64,000 nucleotides of DNA from Viola odorata (GCA_963691705.1 OY829540.1:65520367-65584366), one strand, 5' to 3'; shown: positions 47,568-60,710, counted from the first letter of the stretch. Made by a program: numbers and translations. Notes: a model not told the origin generated them from the letters alone.

Positions 47568-48190
47568 AAAGAGTTTGGTAGACTATAGAAATGTTCACAG
47601 GATAGATGGCCAAAATGCACTTCTAGTTGACAATGATTCACTCCCGAAGTGGATACCCGCCAGAACAAATATATACATTAATACAGATGCAACTATTGGA
47701 CCTCCTTCGGAAGGATTTGGGATTGTTGCTCGGGATTATGAAGGAAAATGTCTTTCCAGTATAACACTTTATGTCACTTACAAGTATGGGTTTACGATTG
47801 TGGAAGGGATGGCGGTTCGAAAGACCTTATAGTTTGCGTCATCACACCGATTTAATTATATTTTGGTCCGATCGGATTGTTTGGAGTTCATAAGCGCGGT
47901 CCAAGCATCAAGTCTTCCATTGTCAGAATAAGGGCTCATAACACGGGATCATTGCTGTGCAAAATACTCATCCTATGACAACGAGATGTTGAGGGTTTTT
48001 CACAGTTATTTTTGCCCATTATTCTGTTTCCCATGTCCACAGGAGGCATTACACATATTCTTGCGAAGAGGGTTGTATCTTCCGGTCGGGAAGAGGTTTG
48101 GTTTGGGGAATTTTCTGCTTTTATTTGATCCATTGTATACGATGATTTAATTATTGAATGAAATTTCCTATTTGATTTTTTTTATATAAA
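47568..48190 (+). pseudogene. LINE 3' end with decayed RNase H domain
   Basis: The plus strand reads WIPARTNIYINTDATIG and GFGIVARDYEGKC, the start of the RNase H-like domain of plant non-LTR elements. In the same frame, after a TAG at 47830, it continues with FNYILVRSDCLEFISAVQ. The acidic residues of the fold (TDA, VEG, SDC) can be placed. A second in-frame stop and frame loss follow. The segment ends in an AATGAAATTTCC-type 3' tail near 48180. It abuts the solo LTR directly. Confidence 0.65.
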
Positions 48191-48886
48191 AAAATATCAC
48201 CAATTTTTTTAATTTATTAATGAAGTGACTAAATATAGCGACGCATTAGATAAGTATATGTTCTCTTTATAAAATAAGGTAATAAATTAGAACGATGGAT
48301 GATTATATGTAAAGTTTAGAAATTTTATTAACACGTTTCATATTCTCTTCGTAATAACCACCGCCTTAAAACATCGTAGCAACGCGGTATGTTTTTATCA
48401 ATTGGCAGGCTTATCAAGCTGTAAACAAACAGGGTCCAGCAATTCTTGTTTAGCAACAAAAGAAATGTTTTGCGATAAATTCTATGCTATTGCTCAAAGC
48501 AAATATCAGCTGTTGCTGGAAAAAAAATGATTAGATTAATGACATTTTTTCGTCCTTCTACTCCTAAAAATTGTTAATTTAGTTCATTTGTTAATATATG
48601 TTCATATTTAGCCCAGCTATAAAATGTGAACGTTTATTAATAAGGGGTCGAGATTAAACAATTTTCAGAAGTAGGGGAAAGAAAATGTCACTAATTCAAA
48701 AAATTGGAATGAAAAAAAAAAGTTTATTACATAATTTGGTTCCGTATATCTTGTTGTACGTATTTCTTCACTTTGTTTATGCGTAGGGATAGATACGAAA
48801 GTAACGCAACCAAAACATAATATACAATTAACTTCGTTATCTTGCATTTTGAGTTTAATAATATTCAAATTATATACTTGTATTCC
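48191..48886. other. AT-rich intergenic DNA upstream of PME
   Basis: No gene recognised; distal promoter of the PME gene. Confidence 0.4.
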
Positions 48887-48892
48887 TATAAA
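48887..48892 (+). promoter_or_regulatory. TATA box of the PME gene
   Basis: TATAAA about 125 bp upstream of the ATG at 49017. Its position argues against the earlier in-frame start at 48849. Confidence 0.6.
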
Positions 48893-49016
48893 TCAACCCC
48901 TGCTTTTGCAACAATCTATCATCACTCCGTCCATTCAAGCGTTTTCTTTTCTGCATTCTGACCTTTTGAACCAAAACTATTATGATCCACAGACATCAAA
49001 TCTTCCAAATCCAACA

Positions 49017-50938
49017 ATGGAAATTACCAATTACATTAGCCAATTGACCATAACATTGATCATCTTATTCTGTGCAATTCTCTCTGTTGATTCAAAGACC
49101 ACCGAATCCAGCAATATAACCTGGTGGTGCAACCAAACCCCACATCCTCAACCTTGCAGCTACTTCATTAGCCATAGCCACCAACGTTTCACTCTGAAAC
49201 ATCGGTCCCAATTTCGGAAAATATTGGTCAAATTAGCCTTAGAGAGGGCCCTGATTGCACAAGAAAAGATCCTAGGATTCAAACCAAATTGCCAAAATCA
49301 GCACCATGAAGCTGTATGGGCTGATTGCTTCAAGCTTCATGATCACACAATTCTCCAACTCAACCGAACATTGGAGGGGCTCGAATCCAAGAAGAAGAGC
49401 AAGTGTACAGATTTTGATGCACAAACTTGGCTAAGCACAGCCTTGACCAACATTGAAACATGCCAAGCTGGGTCTTCAGACCTGAATGTGCCAGATTTCG
49501 TCACACCAATTGTGTCCAACAACTTATCTCACCTCATCAGCAACTCTTTGGCTATTAATGGGGTTTTGCTTGCAACGAAAGACGGCAACAAAGAGGGCTT
49601 TCCTAATTGGTTCTCGCGGAAGAACCGGAGGCTCTTGCGATCGAGAAGTATACTCCAAAAGCCGAATCTTGTGGTGGCGCAAGATGGATCGGGACATTTC
49701 AGAACTGTTCAGTCAGCAATTGATGCGGCGGCGAAGAGGAAGTATAAGACAAGGTTCATTATACATGTGAAGAGAGGTGTTTATAAGGAGACTATTGAGG
49801 TTGGAATTAATAATAACAATATTTGGTTAGTTGGAGATGGAATGAGGAACACAATCATTACAAGCAGCAGAAGTGTTCAAGGTGGTTATACAACTTACAG
49901 CTCTGCAACTGCAGGTAATGATTGAAATCTTGATCTATGCTTCAACTTCAAGTACATTTCTCACATTTCCATAGCTTGTCTTTTTCTTTATGGCAATAGA
50001 TTTTAACAAGAAAATGAAATAAGCTTGCAAATGGATTAAATTCTTTAGTTGACACGTGTGCAAAAAGTAAAAAATTGATTCACGCTGGCGAGTATAGGTA
50101 GTAAATTAACACAAAAGATCGAGTCACCCTACCAAATTTTATATTACATTTGCAAAGTAGGGAAGGTCAACTCTCCAATTCGAGCTCTCTAATTTATACT
50201 AATCAAAAAAAATCTTTGAAAAAATGGTTTTGATCAATTGCAGGAATTGAAGGGCTTCACTTTGTGGCTCGTGGCATTACATTTAGTAACACAGCAGGAG
50301 CTAAAATGGGTCAAGCTGTCGCACTCCGATCAGCCTCTGATCTCTCAGTCTTCTACCGATGCTCTTTTCAAGGATACCAAGACACGCTCTTTGTCCACTC
50401 CCAGCGTCAATTCTACCGAGAATGTTACATCTATGGAACTATAGATTTCATTTTCGGAAACGCAGCAGTTGTCTTCCAGAAGTCAATCATCTATGTCAGG
50501 AAACCTCTCTACGGGCAAGGAAATGTGATCACAGCACAAGCCCGCAATGACCCTTTCCAGAACACAGGGATTTGTATCCAGAATTCACAGATTCTACCCG
50601 CGCCGGACCTAAAGCCGATGGTTCAGAAGATTCGGACTTATCTAGGGAGGCCATGGATGATGTATTCGCGAACGGTGATCATGAAAACGTACATCGGGGG
50701 ATTCATCAATCCTGCCGGTTGGTCAGCTTGGAATAACAGTAATTTTGGTCAGGATACTCTGTTTTATGGGGAGTATAAGAATGTTGGGCCAGGTGCTTCT
50801 ACAAAATTGAGAGTGAAATGGAAAGGATTTCATGTCATCAAGAGCGATAGTGTTGCTTCCGGTTTTACCGTGAACGGCCTAATTGCTGGCAAGTCATGGC
50901 TGCCGGACACCATGGTTCCTTTCACTCCTGGACTTTGA
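49017..50938 (+). CDS. Pectin methylesterase with PMEI pro-domain (CE8, type I/group with pro-region)
   Basis: Two exons, 49017-49914 and 50244-50938, give 530 residues. The enzyme de-esterifies homogalacturonan in the wall. A signal peptide (about 1-26) is followed by an inhibitor-like pro-domain (about 35-190) and the subtilase processing motif RRLL at 204-207. The CE8 domain starts at about 217 (VVAQDGSGHFRTVQSAI). All catalytic positions can be seen: Gln323 (GQAVAL), Gln345 and Asp346 (GYQDTL), Asp367 ([10 protein letters not shown]) and Arg435 (YLGRPW). The C-terminus SWLPDTMVPFTPGL is typical. The single intron lies in the usual place after SATAG. The segment CYIYGT has Tyr where Asp is common, outside the active residues. 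Confidence 0.94.
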
Positions 50939-53616
50939 TTGATTTTGCTATATTTTGGAATTGGGGGTTGTCCAAATTAATATCCATTTTTTTTATTTTT
51001 CTTCTGTTTTCATTTGATTTATTTGTTTGTATTGATACCGCAAAAAATGGTGTATAATCTTTAAGCCTACTAAATCAGAACTAATTATGTCATTGCCCGC
51101 AAATAAGATTAACATATAAAGGATAAAATGTTCTCAATAAATATTTACCTTTTATACAAATTTTGGCCTTTTTAGAACTTCACTTGACTCGAATAAAAAA
51201 TTAGTCTTACAAATCGTAAAATAAATAGACGATATATTTGGGTTTGAACGCAAAAGGTAAAATAGAAGGAAAGAAAAGAAATAAGGTCACACCATAGAGA
51301 AAGGCAGGGCAGGGATACCTTGAGTAGTGGCATCTTAAACTGCAACGACACTTAAGGGCACCATCTGACTTAAGAAAGGGCATTCCGTTCCTTGCAAAGC
51401 TGAAAAGTACCTACAGACTGTTATTTTTTGTTTTTTATTCTTTTTTTTAATGGTGGCTTGTGATTATATTAAATTACTTTTAAAGTCAATAATCTATAAG
51501 AATCGAGTGTGGTCATCATTTTTCCTCTCCAAGAAACGTGTTGATCATCAATATTTCATTATTGCTTGTGAAGATAAGAAAAAAAAAGAGAGTAAGAGTT
51601 CATATTCGTTGGGAAAAATTTTACGCATATGTTGTACTCTTTCTTTTAGTAAATTTGCGAACATTATTATTTGGGATCAAATAAAGTAAAAATACTCGTG
51701 TTTCATATAAAAAAAATAGTTTTTTCAGTTGAAGATTTTGTTGATATTTTTATAATATCAAACTCATACCTTATTGTCACGTAATGAATAGACGATATTG
51801 AATGGTGAAATGAGCGATGATAAACTTACCGTTTATTTGATTTTAATTGGTTGACAGTATGGGTTAGAATACTAAAAATATTCGAGAACTTCTCCATTAG
51901 GCCATCACTCATTTGTATCGATCATTGAACGACAATCATCCCTTTCCCATACCGACACCGTAACGTTTTAGAAACTTTGTCACGCATTTTCTGCCCAGGA
52001 TGTAAAGAATAGTTTGCTCCATATCGATTTATAGTATTTTTTATTTTTTACTTTCATTTTTTTGGGTTTGCGAACAAGTTTTAGACGACTCTGTCCATGA
52101 AACGAAATATTTAATTTATTCAAATTCAGGTAATAGAGTACAAAATTTTCTAAATGTATAGCGAATTGACTTTTTTTATATCGTTAATTTATTTACAATT
52201 CAGCGGGTTCAATAAAGTTGAACCATTAATTTTTGTTTAAAGATAAACCATTTATAATGATTCATTGGTTCAACTCGTTTAAACTCAACTGAACATTAGT
52301 CAAATAACTCATGCTCTCCACCGATCAGTATTCGATTCTGATAACTATAAATATGGATAAAATTTTAGAACAAGGAAATCAGCAGAAGCCAAGTAGCGTA
52401 ATGGGCGGGCCCAGCCCAATTGGTAGTCTTGCATGCTCGGGTTAATTTTCCGATGGTTAGTTTAAGTTGAATCCCAGTCCAGTATAAATACTAGATTAAA
52501 TTCCTCTCTTTTACGTTTTACCTTAAAAAGTCAGCCAAGATGAAGAATATAAAGTTCATTTTGTTAAAAATAATAATTACTCTTTATTTATTTAATAATT
52601 TATTACAGGTAAAATTATTTAATAAATCTTATTTTTGATTCATGACAATTTGCTTTGTTTTTATTTTTCATAAGCACAATTTTTTATACAAAAATTCTAG
52701 AATATAATATATTAAATAGGTTTAACTTTTTTTATTTATTTTGAATAAAGTGTTTTAATATAATAAAGCAAGCCCATCAGGCACCAACGAACCACGGAAT
52801 TTATTCATATAAGATTTTTCCCATTGGGCCTGGGCCCTAAGTGTGAGAAAGTTGGGCTGGAGTTTATATTCAAACTAAAAAGATCAGGTTAAGTCCAAAA
52901 GACTCAACCCTCAACTTATTTAAGGAAAAAAGTAATTAATTATTTATATATTAAAGAAAAAGTAGCGGTTTGACTTTTTAATTGCTGAAAGGAGTTGACA
53001 TTCTAGCCATAAGTCACACAAATGCATGAAACAATCAAATCCCCTTCCTTGCAAATCAGAAAGGTTAACGTAAGTAGGAGATTTAGATTGCAATTAAGTG
53101 GGTTAAATCACAAAAATAGCCTTACAAAATGGTTGATTTTTCGTCAACTTACTTAAATGTTAAATTCGTTTCTGGAAGACGTATTGACAATAGTGGCTAA
53201 TTTAATTTTCATCATATCCAGCAATTAAGTTGTGACTCAACACTATCCCCGCCGCCGCAACTGAAACTACTTTAACATTAATTTAACATTTACAAGAGCA
53301 ATGTTGGTAACCGCTAACATTAACATATCTATCTATCGTAGGAGTCATTTTCAAGTAGCCAATAATAAATCCCAACTAAATACTCTGTAACTAACAACAT
53401 TCACCACCGTAGACGGTGGCGCTGGGAATGCATCGATCCCTCCACCAACACTCCTTTTTCTTTGGTTAAAGGAGAACTTTGTTCCTTTATTTTGTACGCC
53501 AATGAATGTTATATATCTTCTACGTTAGCCCTTTACTTTTCTGGTCCCATACCATTCACGGGGACTATCTTAATTAAAAATTTCTTTTCAAGCCGCAGCT
53601 CATAACTACACCTACA
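50939..53616. other. Intergenic DNA between PME and GH9 genes
   Basis: About 2.7 kb, AT-rich. A less AT-rich patch at 51280-51420 contains CTTAAGGGCACC and CTTAAG but gives no coding or tRNA-like fold I can support. GGCCCA/GGGCCC-type words occur at 52400-52420 and 52820-52860. Confidence 0.4.
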
Positions 53617-53625
53617 TATATAAAA
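53617..53625 (+). promoter_or_regulatory. TATA box of GH9 gene 1
   Basis: TATATAAAA ends six bases before an ATG at 53632. Transcription should therefore start near 53650, so that ATG would not be in the mRNA and the next in-frame ATG at 53665 is the likely start. Confidence 0.6.
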
Positions 53626-53664
53626 GGGTGCATGGAGCTAGTCTTAGATAGGGAGATATCTGCA

Positions 53665-56600
53665 ATGGGTCCACTCGAGAGATTCTTGGCGGTCGGAGGA
53701 GCTGTTGCGGTGGTTGTAATGGTGGTCGCGGTGGCGAATGTGGCGGCGGAGCATGATTATGGAGATGCATTGACTAAAAGCATTTTGTTCTTTGAAGGGC
53801 AGAGGTCAGGGAAGTTGCCATCTAACCAGAGATTGACTTGGAGAAAAGATTCTGCTCTTCAGGATGGAATTCAGATTGGTGTAAGTCCCTTCCTCTAATT
53901 TTATTTCCTCTTTGTTTATTCTAATGCTAATGCTAGATTCCTAATGTTCTCTTCAATTTTTAGAGTTTGACAATCATGGACATTTTGTTAAGTTGAGTAT
54001 TTTATTCGTCGTTACTTTTTTCTAGTCTCTTTAATTATTCTTTCCGTTTATTCCGTACAGAAAACTATTCATTCACAATTCTCCCACATCATTATCAAGC
54101 CTCAATAGCTATCCTAACATAGTTTCCAGCTCAATTTCCCGAACTCAAATTCGGGATGTGGATTATGGCTTGTTAGTGATACAAATTGGAGCATGGAAAC
54201 TTTTTAATTTTAATTATTTTCTTCTTTTTGGAGTAGGAAGTGAAAAAAAGATTAAAAGATGGAGTTGCTTGTGAGGTTGAAAATGACGATGCATGTGATT
54301 TTTCTTGCGGATTCAACTTGTGATCCGCAAGAGTCACGGATTTGGATGTCTTCATTTATTTTTGCAACCGATGAGTCTTTTATTTTGGCTTCTTATAACA
54401 TCTTACTCATGCTTTAAAAAAATCAATTGATAGCTATTAATGCACAACAACTTATGCAGAGGCCATTTTTGTTTGTTCTGTGGCATTAAATTGGATAAAA
54501 CTAGAAAAAACTAAAATTTATGCATACGATACCTGCACAAAAGGGATACAATCTGTCATCCTTATTCGGCCTCGACAGTGTTCGAATAAGTTTAGTTTTT
54601 TGCCAGTAAGGGAGAAAGAGTGACAGCCTACGAGACTGAAAAAAGAGAATAGAATCTAATCCTTCCATTGAGAAAATGTATAAAACATACTCTGCCATAG
54701 AATCATACATATCTTTCCCAACTTTGATCATGGCTTTCTTTTGGTCTTAATTAAGTTACAAATGTAATGATCATTGCATTAATTGACTATCTGTGCACTG
54801 TTGCCATTGAGAAAAATAAAATGTTTGATTCAATTAGATAATTGTGTTGTCAAAATCAGTAGAAGTTCATCACTTTTGTTCTGTTTCCTCTGCAGGTTGA
54901 TTTGGTGGGAGGATACTACGACGCGGGCGACAATGTTAAGTTCAGCTTTCCAATGGCATTCTCAACAACTATGCTGTCATGGAGTGTGTTAGAATACTCC
55001 AGGTTCATGGGGCCAGACCTGGAACACGCGCTTGAAGCGATTCAGTGGGGAACTGACTACTTACTTAAAGCAACCAGCATCCCTGGCTTTGTATTTGCAC
55101 AAGTTGGTGATCCTTATGGTGATCACAATTGCTGGGAAAGGCCTGAAGACATGGACACTCCTAGAACTCCGTATGCGATCAGTAAACAGTTTCCGGGCTC
55201 AGAAGTGTCAGCTGAGATAGCAGCTGCACTTGGAGCAGCTTCCCTTGTGTTTAGGCACAAAAGCCCTTCATATTCTGCTAGGCTCCTGAAAAGGGCAACA
55301 ATGGTAAGTAAATGAAAAGTATTCGATACAAGTTTTAGTTGAAATTTTTGGTTGATTATGGCAGTCACGAATCAAATTTCGTGTCGGGATATCAGGTTTT
55401 CAGCTTGGCAGATACTTACCGCGGATCATATAATGGTAGCCTTGGACCCTGGGTGTGTCCTTTCTATTGTGATTTTAGCGGCTACAAGGTATTCAAACTC
55501 GAATAGTGTCAGGATTTTTCTGATATGTCTCAGGATTAAGTGTAATCATTTATTTGATATGTTATATTGCAGGATGAGCTGATTTGGGGGGCGGCATGGC
55601 TATTTAAGGCCACAAATGCTCCTAATTACTGGAACTATGTTGTGGGAAACATCAACAGCTTGGAAAAAGTTTTTGTGAAAACTATCAACAGTGTCTCATA
55701 CAGTGGAAGTAGCTTCGCCGAATTCGGGTGGGACAACAAGCATGCTGGAATTAACATACTTGTTTCCAGGGTTAGAATGAATTTCTTTTGGTTCTTCTTC
55801 TAATTGCTACTTCTTTTTCGTTTCTTTACTTGTTCTAACTTTTCAAGTCTTTGTTGCTGTTTTGTACATAGCTGATGTTACCTGCCGCTACTAGTTTAAG
55901 TCCATTCATATCAGATTCAGACCAGTTCGTGTGCTCAGTGTTGCCTGAGTCATCTACTGTCTCAGTTTCGTACTCACCAGGTAGTCTTACTGTAAGTTAC
56001 CAGCAGAAAAGAGCATAGAATGTACACTTCTGTCAAATTTCTGCACTTGCGAGACTCAGATTAGAGTCTCGAGCAGAATGGCATTACGATATAGGACTTC
56101 TATTGACTCCAAGTTGTTAAAGTTGTTAACAGGTGGACTTCTATTCAAATCTGGAGGAAGCAACTTGCAACACACAACAGCTTTGTCTTTCCTTCTTCTC
56201 ACGTATTCTCGATACCTGAAACAGACCAACAGGAATATCGATTGCGGTAATGTTGTTGTCACACCCGATAGACTTATAAAATTTGCGAGAGGACAGGTGT
56301 GTATCGGCTTATGTTATATTTTCCATTCTCTGTCAGGTCAATCTACTACTAGTAGTAGTACTTATCAGAAACCTGAAACTGATGATGCAGGTGGATTATA
56401 TTCTAGGAAGCAACCCATTGAACATGTCATATATGGTGGGATATGGACAAAACTTCCCTCAGAGAATACACCACCGCGGCTCGTCCTTGCCGTCGGTTGG
56501 TCAACACCCCGATCGCATCGATTGTAATGGCGGAACTCCATATTTTCAGAGCAACAATCCCAATCCCAATTCGCTAATAGGGGCTATTGTTGGAGGACCT

Positions 56601-56717
56601 GATATGACCGATTCCTATCCTGATTCTAGAGCAGATTTTGTACATTCAGAGCCCACCACATACATAAATGCACCTGTTGTAGGCCTCCTGGCTTACTTCA
56701 GATCACATCCATCTTAG
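53665..56717 (+). CDS. Endo-1,4-beta-glucanase (GH9, secreted class)
   Basis: Seven exons: 53665-53880, 54896-55303, 55396-55488, 55573-55770, 55872-55980, 56133-56296 and 56391-56717, for 504 residues. It hydrolyses beta-1,4-glucan and acts in cell-wall loosening. A hydrophobic signal segment (about 8-32) precedes the catalytic domain [19 protein letters not shown]. Catalytic Asp81/Asp84 lie in GGYYDAGDN. The first GH9 signature with its His is [13 protein letters not shown] (about 413-425). The second signature is [15 protein letters not shown] with general-acid Glu483. No CBM49 or membrane anchor is present, so it is the class B type. All introns are GT-AG. The longer in-frame start at 53632 is disfavoured because a TATA box lies immediately before it. 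Confidence 0.93.
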
Positions 56718-57711
56718 TAGATTTATTTTATTTATTTATTTATTTTTAAAAAAATTAAAGATAAAAATTAGTGATTTGTTCATTTTCCATTGTTTCTTCA
56801 AAATGAATAATATAGAGAAAGAAAGGAAAAAATTGTACAGCTATAACTTAAGTACTTTTGTATTTGTTTCTTCTTTTTTTCCATTGTAGCACTTCAATAA
56901 ATATATATATTAACATAGGTTTGTCGGGTAATAATGATATCAATAGAGATTTAGAGTCAGGTTCGAATACCATCTTTATTTATATAAAATACTAATTAGT
57001 GAGAACATTTCGTCACTTAGTAGACCCAACGCGAAAAAAAGATTAGTTCTAACTCACTAGATTGAAAATATATATTTAAACTTAAAAATTATATTTTCTT
57101 CCACTAAAAAAAAATGTCAATTATTTTGCTGGTGGCGAAAGTACTAGAAGGGTCTCGGACTCAGATATAAATCCCAACTCTCTATATAAAAAAAAACAAA
57201 AGAAAATATCTTCTTTTTTCCCCTTACAAATTACAATTAAATGGTACAATTTGATATTTGACACTTCACAATTATTATTATCTTTTTTTATCACCAACCG
57301 TAAAAATCTTTTGAGTCCACCTATAGAAACACTTCGAGGGAATCTATTTTCAGGTGATATACATTGAAACAGCCAAAAAAAAGTATACAGAAACGCATGG
57401 AAATAAAAAGATTTAACATTAAAAAATAATTAATAAACACATAATCCAACTCTTAACTAAGATCTCTCTGTCTCTTTCCATCTTCATTTGGAATTTTAAT
57501 CATACTGATTAAGGTATACATCCCTTCTTACCATTTCTGCTTGTTTTTTTCTTACCTTGCGCATAAAAAATCACTACATAAATATTCTCTTTAAGCAATT
57601 TTAGTTGATTAATATCTAAGCGATCAAGTTTGGTTTTTCTAGTTCATCAGGATTTCCTTCACTTCTTCCAGGAAAAATTAAGTGTATTAGGAAGTGGTGA
57701 GCAGGGAAATC
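56718..57711. other. Spacer between tandem GH9 copies
   Basis: AT-rich 3' flank of GH9 gene 1 and upstream region of copy 2. It includes a degenerate repeat-like tract near 56930-57190 with GGTTCGAATACC but no bounded element. No coding sequence. Confidence 0.45.
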
Positions 57712-59481
57712 ATGGGTGGAAACTGTTTGATTATACTCATGTTTGTAGGATTGATCGGGGTAGAAGCCGTGGCGGCTCGACCCAATTATGCAGATGCTTT
57801 GACAAAATCGATTATGTTCTTTGAAGGGCAGAGGTCAGGGAGATTACCATCTTCACAGAGGATGACATGGAGGAAGGATTCCACTCTTCGTGATGGCTCG
57901 GATATTCGTGTAAGTATTTTCTCTCTGATTCTTAGTATGTTTGATGAGAAAAAATGGGGAAAAAAAAGCTACTAAACTTTTGCTTGCAATTTATTTTAGG
58001 TGGATTTGGTTGGTGGCTACTATGATGCTGGAGACAATGTAAAGTTTCATTTCCCGACGACAATGCTCGCGTGGAGCGTGTTAGAATTCGGAAATCTGAT
58101 GGGGTCGGACCTGAAACATGCGTTAGGTTCTGTCAGGTGGGGGACGGATTATTTCCTGAAGGCTACGGATATTCCTGGCTCTGTGGTTGCTCAGGTTGGC
58201 GACTCGATCAGCGATCATGATTGTTGGGAGAGACCTGAAGATATGGACACACTCAGAACATCTTACGTGGTCAATCAAACGCATCCTGGCTCGGAAGTTT
58301 CTGCTGAAATTGCTGCTGCTCTAGCTGCCACTTCTATAATCTTCAAGACTTCTGATAGAAAATATTCCAATAAGCTACTCCAGAGGGCAGAGGAGATAAT
58401 TGAAGTTCTTCTACTCTAATTTCATTCATATTTTCTTCTTTCTTATGCGAATGTTTCTCAATTTAGGTCTTAAACTTCGTGGATTCGTATCAAGGAGCGT
58501 ACAATGGAGCGTGCCCTTTCTACTGTGATTGCAATGGTTGCCAGGTATGCATAGAAATGCAGAGTTAATCAATTTTTTCCTGTTTCTCCAGTAAACTAGA
58601 ATGCGCGAATTCGAGACCTAAATTTCTCTATTTTGCATAATTGTTTGTAGCTCAATGGTACTATGTGCAAAACAAGGAGGGATAAGTGTTGAGACTGAGT
58701 CCCTTAGTTGCAAGTTTATCTGTGAAAAATAACATCCTGTGAATCTAATAATTTTGTTGCAGGATGAACCGATTTGGGGAGCAGCATGGTTGTTCAAGGC
58801 AACTAATAATCCTAAGTATTGGAATTATGTTGTGGACAAAATGAAGAGTTTAGGTGGAAGCTGTGCTGAATTTGGATGGGATGCGAAACATGCTGGGATT
58901 AACATACCCGTCACACCAGTTATCATTCTTCAACTGACATTTCTTATCAATAATAGATACTCCTAATAATTCCACGTAATCCAATCTTTAACTCTTGGTT
59001 TTTGCTTGTAGTTAGTGATGAACACCCCAAAATCCGATCCTTTTATCCCCAATGCTGACACTTTCGTCTGCTCGATTCTGCCCAATTCACCAACCAAATC
59101 AGTCACATACTCTCCAGGTTTGAATTTCTTGAGTTTCTTGGCTTCAAAATGTAATTAGCCTAATTACAAGGCGTCTAGTCTGTGTCGAGCAGAAGGCGTC
59201 CTGCCCGAAGGACCGAGTTGGCCAAAAGAATAACCATTTAGGTCAATTTGGGGTTGAATTCTGCTCAACAAAGCTGTATACTTTTGCTTCTAACAATGGA
59301 GTGAAAGCTCTGTCAGGTGGGCTTATGTTCAAACCAGGCCGCCTGTAACTTGCAACATGCGACTGCTTTGTCGTTTCTTCTTCTTGTCTATTCTCGCTAT
59401 CTGCATTCAAACCGTAGAATGGTCCATTGCGGTAATGTTGTCGCCAGACCAGCCACACTCATACATGTTGCGAAAAGCCAA
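57712..59481 (+). pseudogene. Tandem GH9 endoglucanase copy 2, decayed and truncated
   Basis: Exon counterparts of gene 1 occur in order: 57712-57909, 58000 to about 58380, 58467-58544, 58763-58918, 59012-59117 and 59317-59481. The signal peptide and GGYYDAGDN are intact. Lesions: residues are lost in [10 protein letters not shown] (MAF missing). The exon 2 donor position reads ATAATT instead of GTAAGT. Exon 6 is 165 nt against 164 in gene 1, so a one-base insertion gives a stop after MFKPGRL, while the rest ([18 protein letters not shown]) is in the shifted frame. No exon 7 follows, so the catalytic His and Glu signatures are missing. A short transcript might exist, but an active enzyme is not possible from this reading. 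Confidence 0.85.
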
Positions 59482-60124
59482 GTATGCAAAGTACTTACTG
59501 GTAATATTTTACCTCTCAATGAACTAACTCAAAATGAACAAGATTAGTCATAATCATTATATTTAGAGGTACATGTGGGTCAGATTTTAAAAATCTAATC
59601 GTGTATGACAATGTTAGAACCTAAAAGGTCTCATAGTACATGTCAAACAACCTTAAAACATGTTTCGATCTTGAATAGTTGCTCCAACTTTCAAAGTCTA
59701 ATAGTTACAATGCTCTCTCACTATGAGATTATGATTAGGGAACAAATAAGAGATTACTTTACATTTGAGTTCTTCTCCTATGTCTCATTTAGGATAAGGT
59801 AGAATGTCATTTTCAATAATTGAATACCAGTCACGCTGTGGTCCACCGTCCACATGGAACATAATTTTGGAGGACAGCATGGTATATCTCCGCAGCCAAT
59901 TGATATCCAATCAGCAGCAAAGTAGACACTTACTTCGTTTCATATTAATTGTAGTTTTAGGTATCTTCTCCTTATTTAAGTTATAAGTCGTTTTTAGATA
60001 AATTTTAGTATAATTTTACTCACTCACCCTTTAATATGAATTTGATTAATAATCTTGATGATAATTAAAGACGAGACTTCTTTTAAAATTACAAGAGTAG
60101 ATATATATAAAAAAAATATCTTAA
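59482..60124. other. Intergenic DNA after GH9 copy 2
   Basis: Occupies the place where exon 7 would be. A search by eye for the missing GH9 signatures found none. TTCATATTAATTGTAG near 59939 looks like the inside of a Stowaway end but has no paired terminus. Confidence 0.4.
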
Positions 60125-60530
60125 TTACTCTTTACGGTCTTAAATAAATGTCGTTTAAATGTCAGGTCAAAATTTAAGGCAGTGATTGCTAAGAAATTTT
60201 TTAATATTAAATAATCATTCATCTCTTCTATATTAAATAAAATGATATTTTGTAATTTCTTATAATTAATTTATTCAGCGTGGATGAAAGAGATAAGTGT
60301 TCAAATAAATGTCATTTGAGAGTCAAGCATGGGATTTAAAGCAATGATTTTTAATATTAAACAATCATTTATCTCTTCTATATTAAACAAACTGATCAAT
60401 AGACACTCATCTTTCTCGTTCATATTGAATAAATTAATCATAAAATATATAGGAAATTACAAAACGTCATTTATTTGAAATCAAATTTTTTTCTTCCTAA
60501 AACATTATTTAAAAAAGATCGAAACGTGTA
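60125..60530. repeat. Degenerate repeat, probable decayed MITE
   Basis: Two similar stretches occur (AAATAAATGTCGTTTAAATG at about 60144 and AAATAAATGTCATTTGAGAG at about 60303), each followed by ATTTTTAATATTAAA-AATCAT. A complementary piece (CGTCATTTATTTGAAATC) lies near 60465. Direct and inverted copies together suggest a rearranged foldback element. Non-coding. Confidence 0.45.
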
Positions 60531-60710
60531 TTTCGTTGATAAAAAAAGACAATGCAGGTATATATCTTAGGTTTACTCTTTTTGTTTCAAGAGCCGTAAT
60601 GAGTCAGCTTTTCAATGGTACATGCCCAGCAAATAATTCAAGATCCCATGATTCTCCCTTACGGAACCTCAAATAGCTAGGAGAGATTGATTCGCTGATT
60701 GAGGATATAC

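Noticed and set aside
47018..47572. 5-bp target duplication of the solo LTR
   Set aside because: Flanks (CGAAG and AAAGA) do not match exactly, so none is claimed.
48849..49016. Longer PME N-terminus
   Set aside because: It would lie across the TATA box at 48887; the signal peptide begins at 49017.
51280..51420. Less AT-rich patch with CTTAAG repeats, considered as an RNA gene
   Set aside because: No stable cloverleaf or long hairpin, and no family resemblance.
56955..56985. tRNA-like word GGTTCGAATACC
   Set aside because: No acceptor stem, anticodon arm or D-arm can be built around it; more likely a repeat remnant.
59820..59910. Possible exon 7 of GH9 copy 2 (word with CCACCGTCCAC)
   Set aside because: Matches only a few bases of gene 1; no GH9 signature in any frame.
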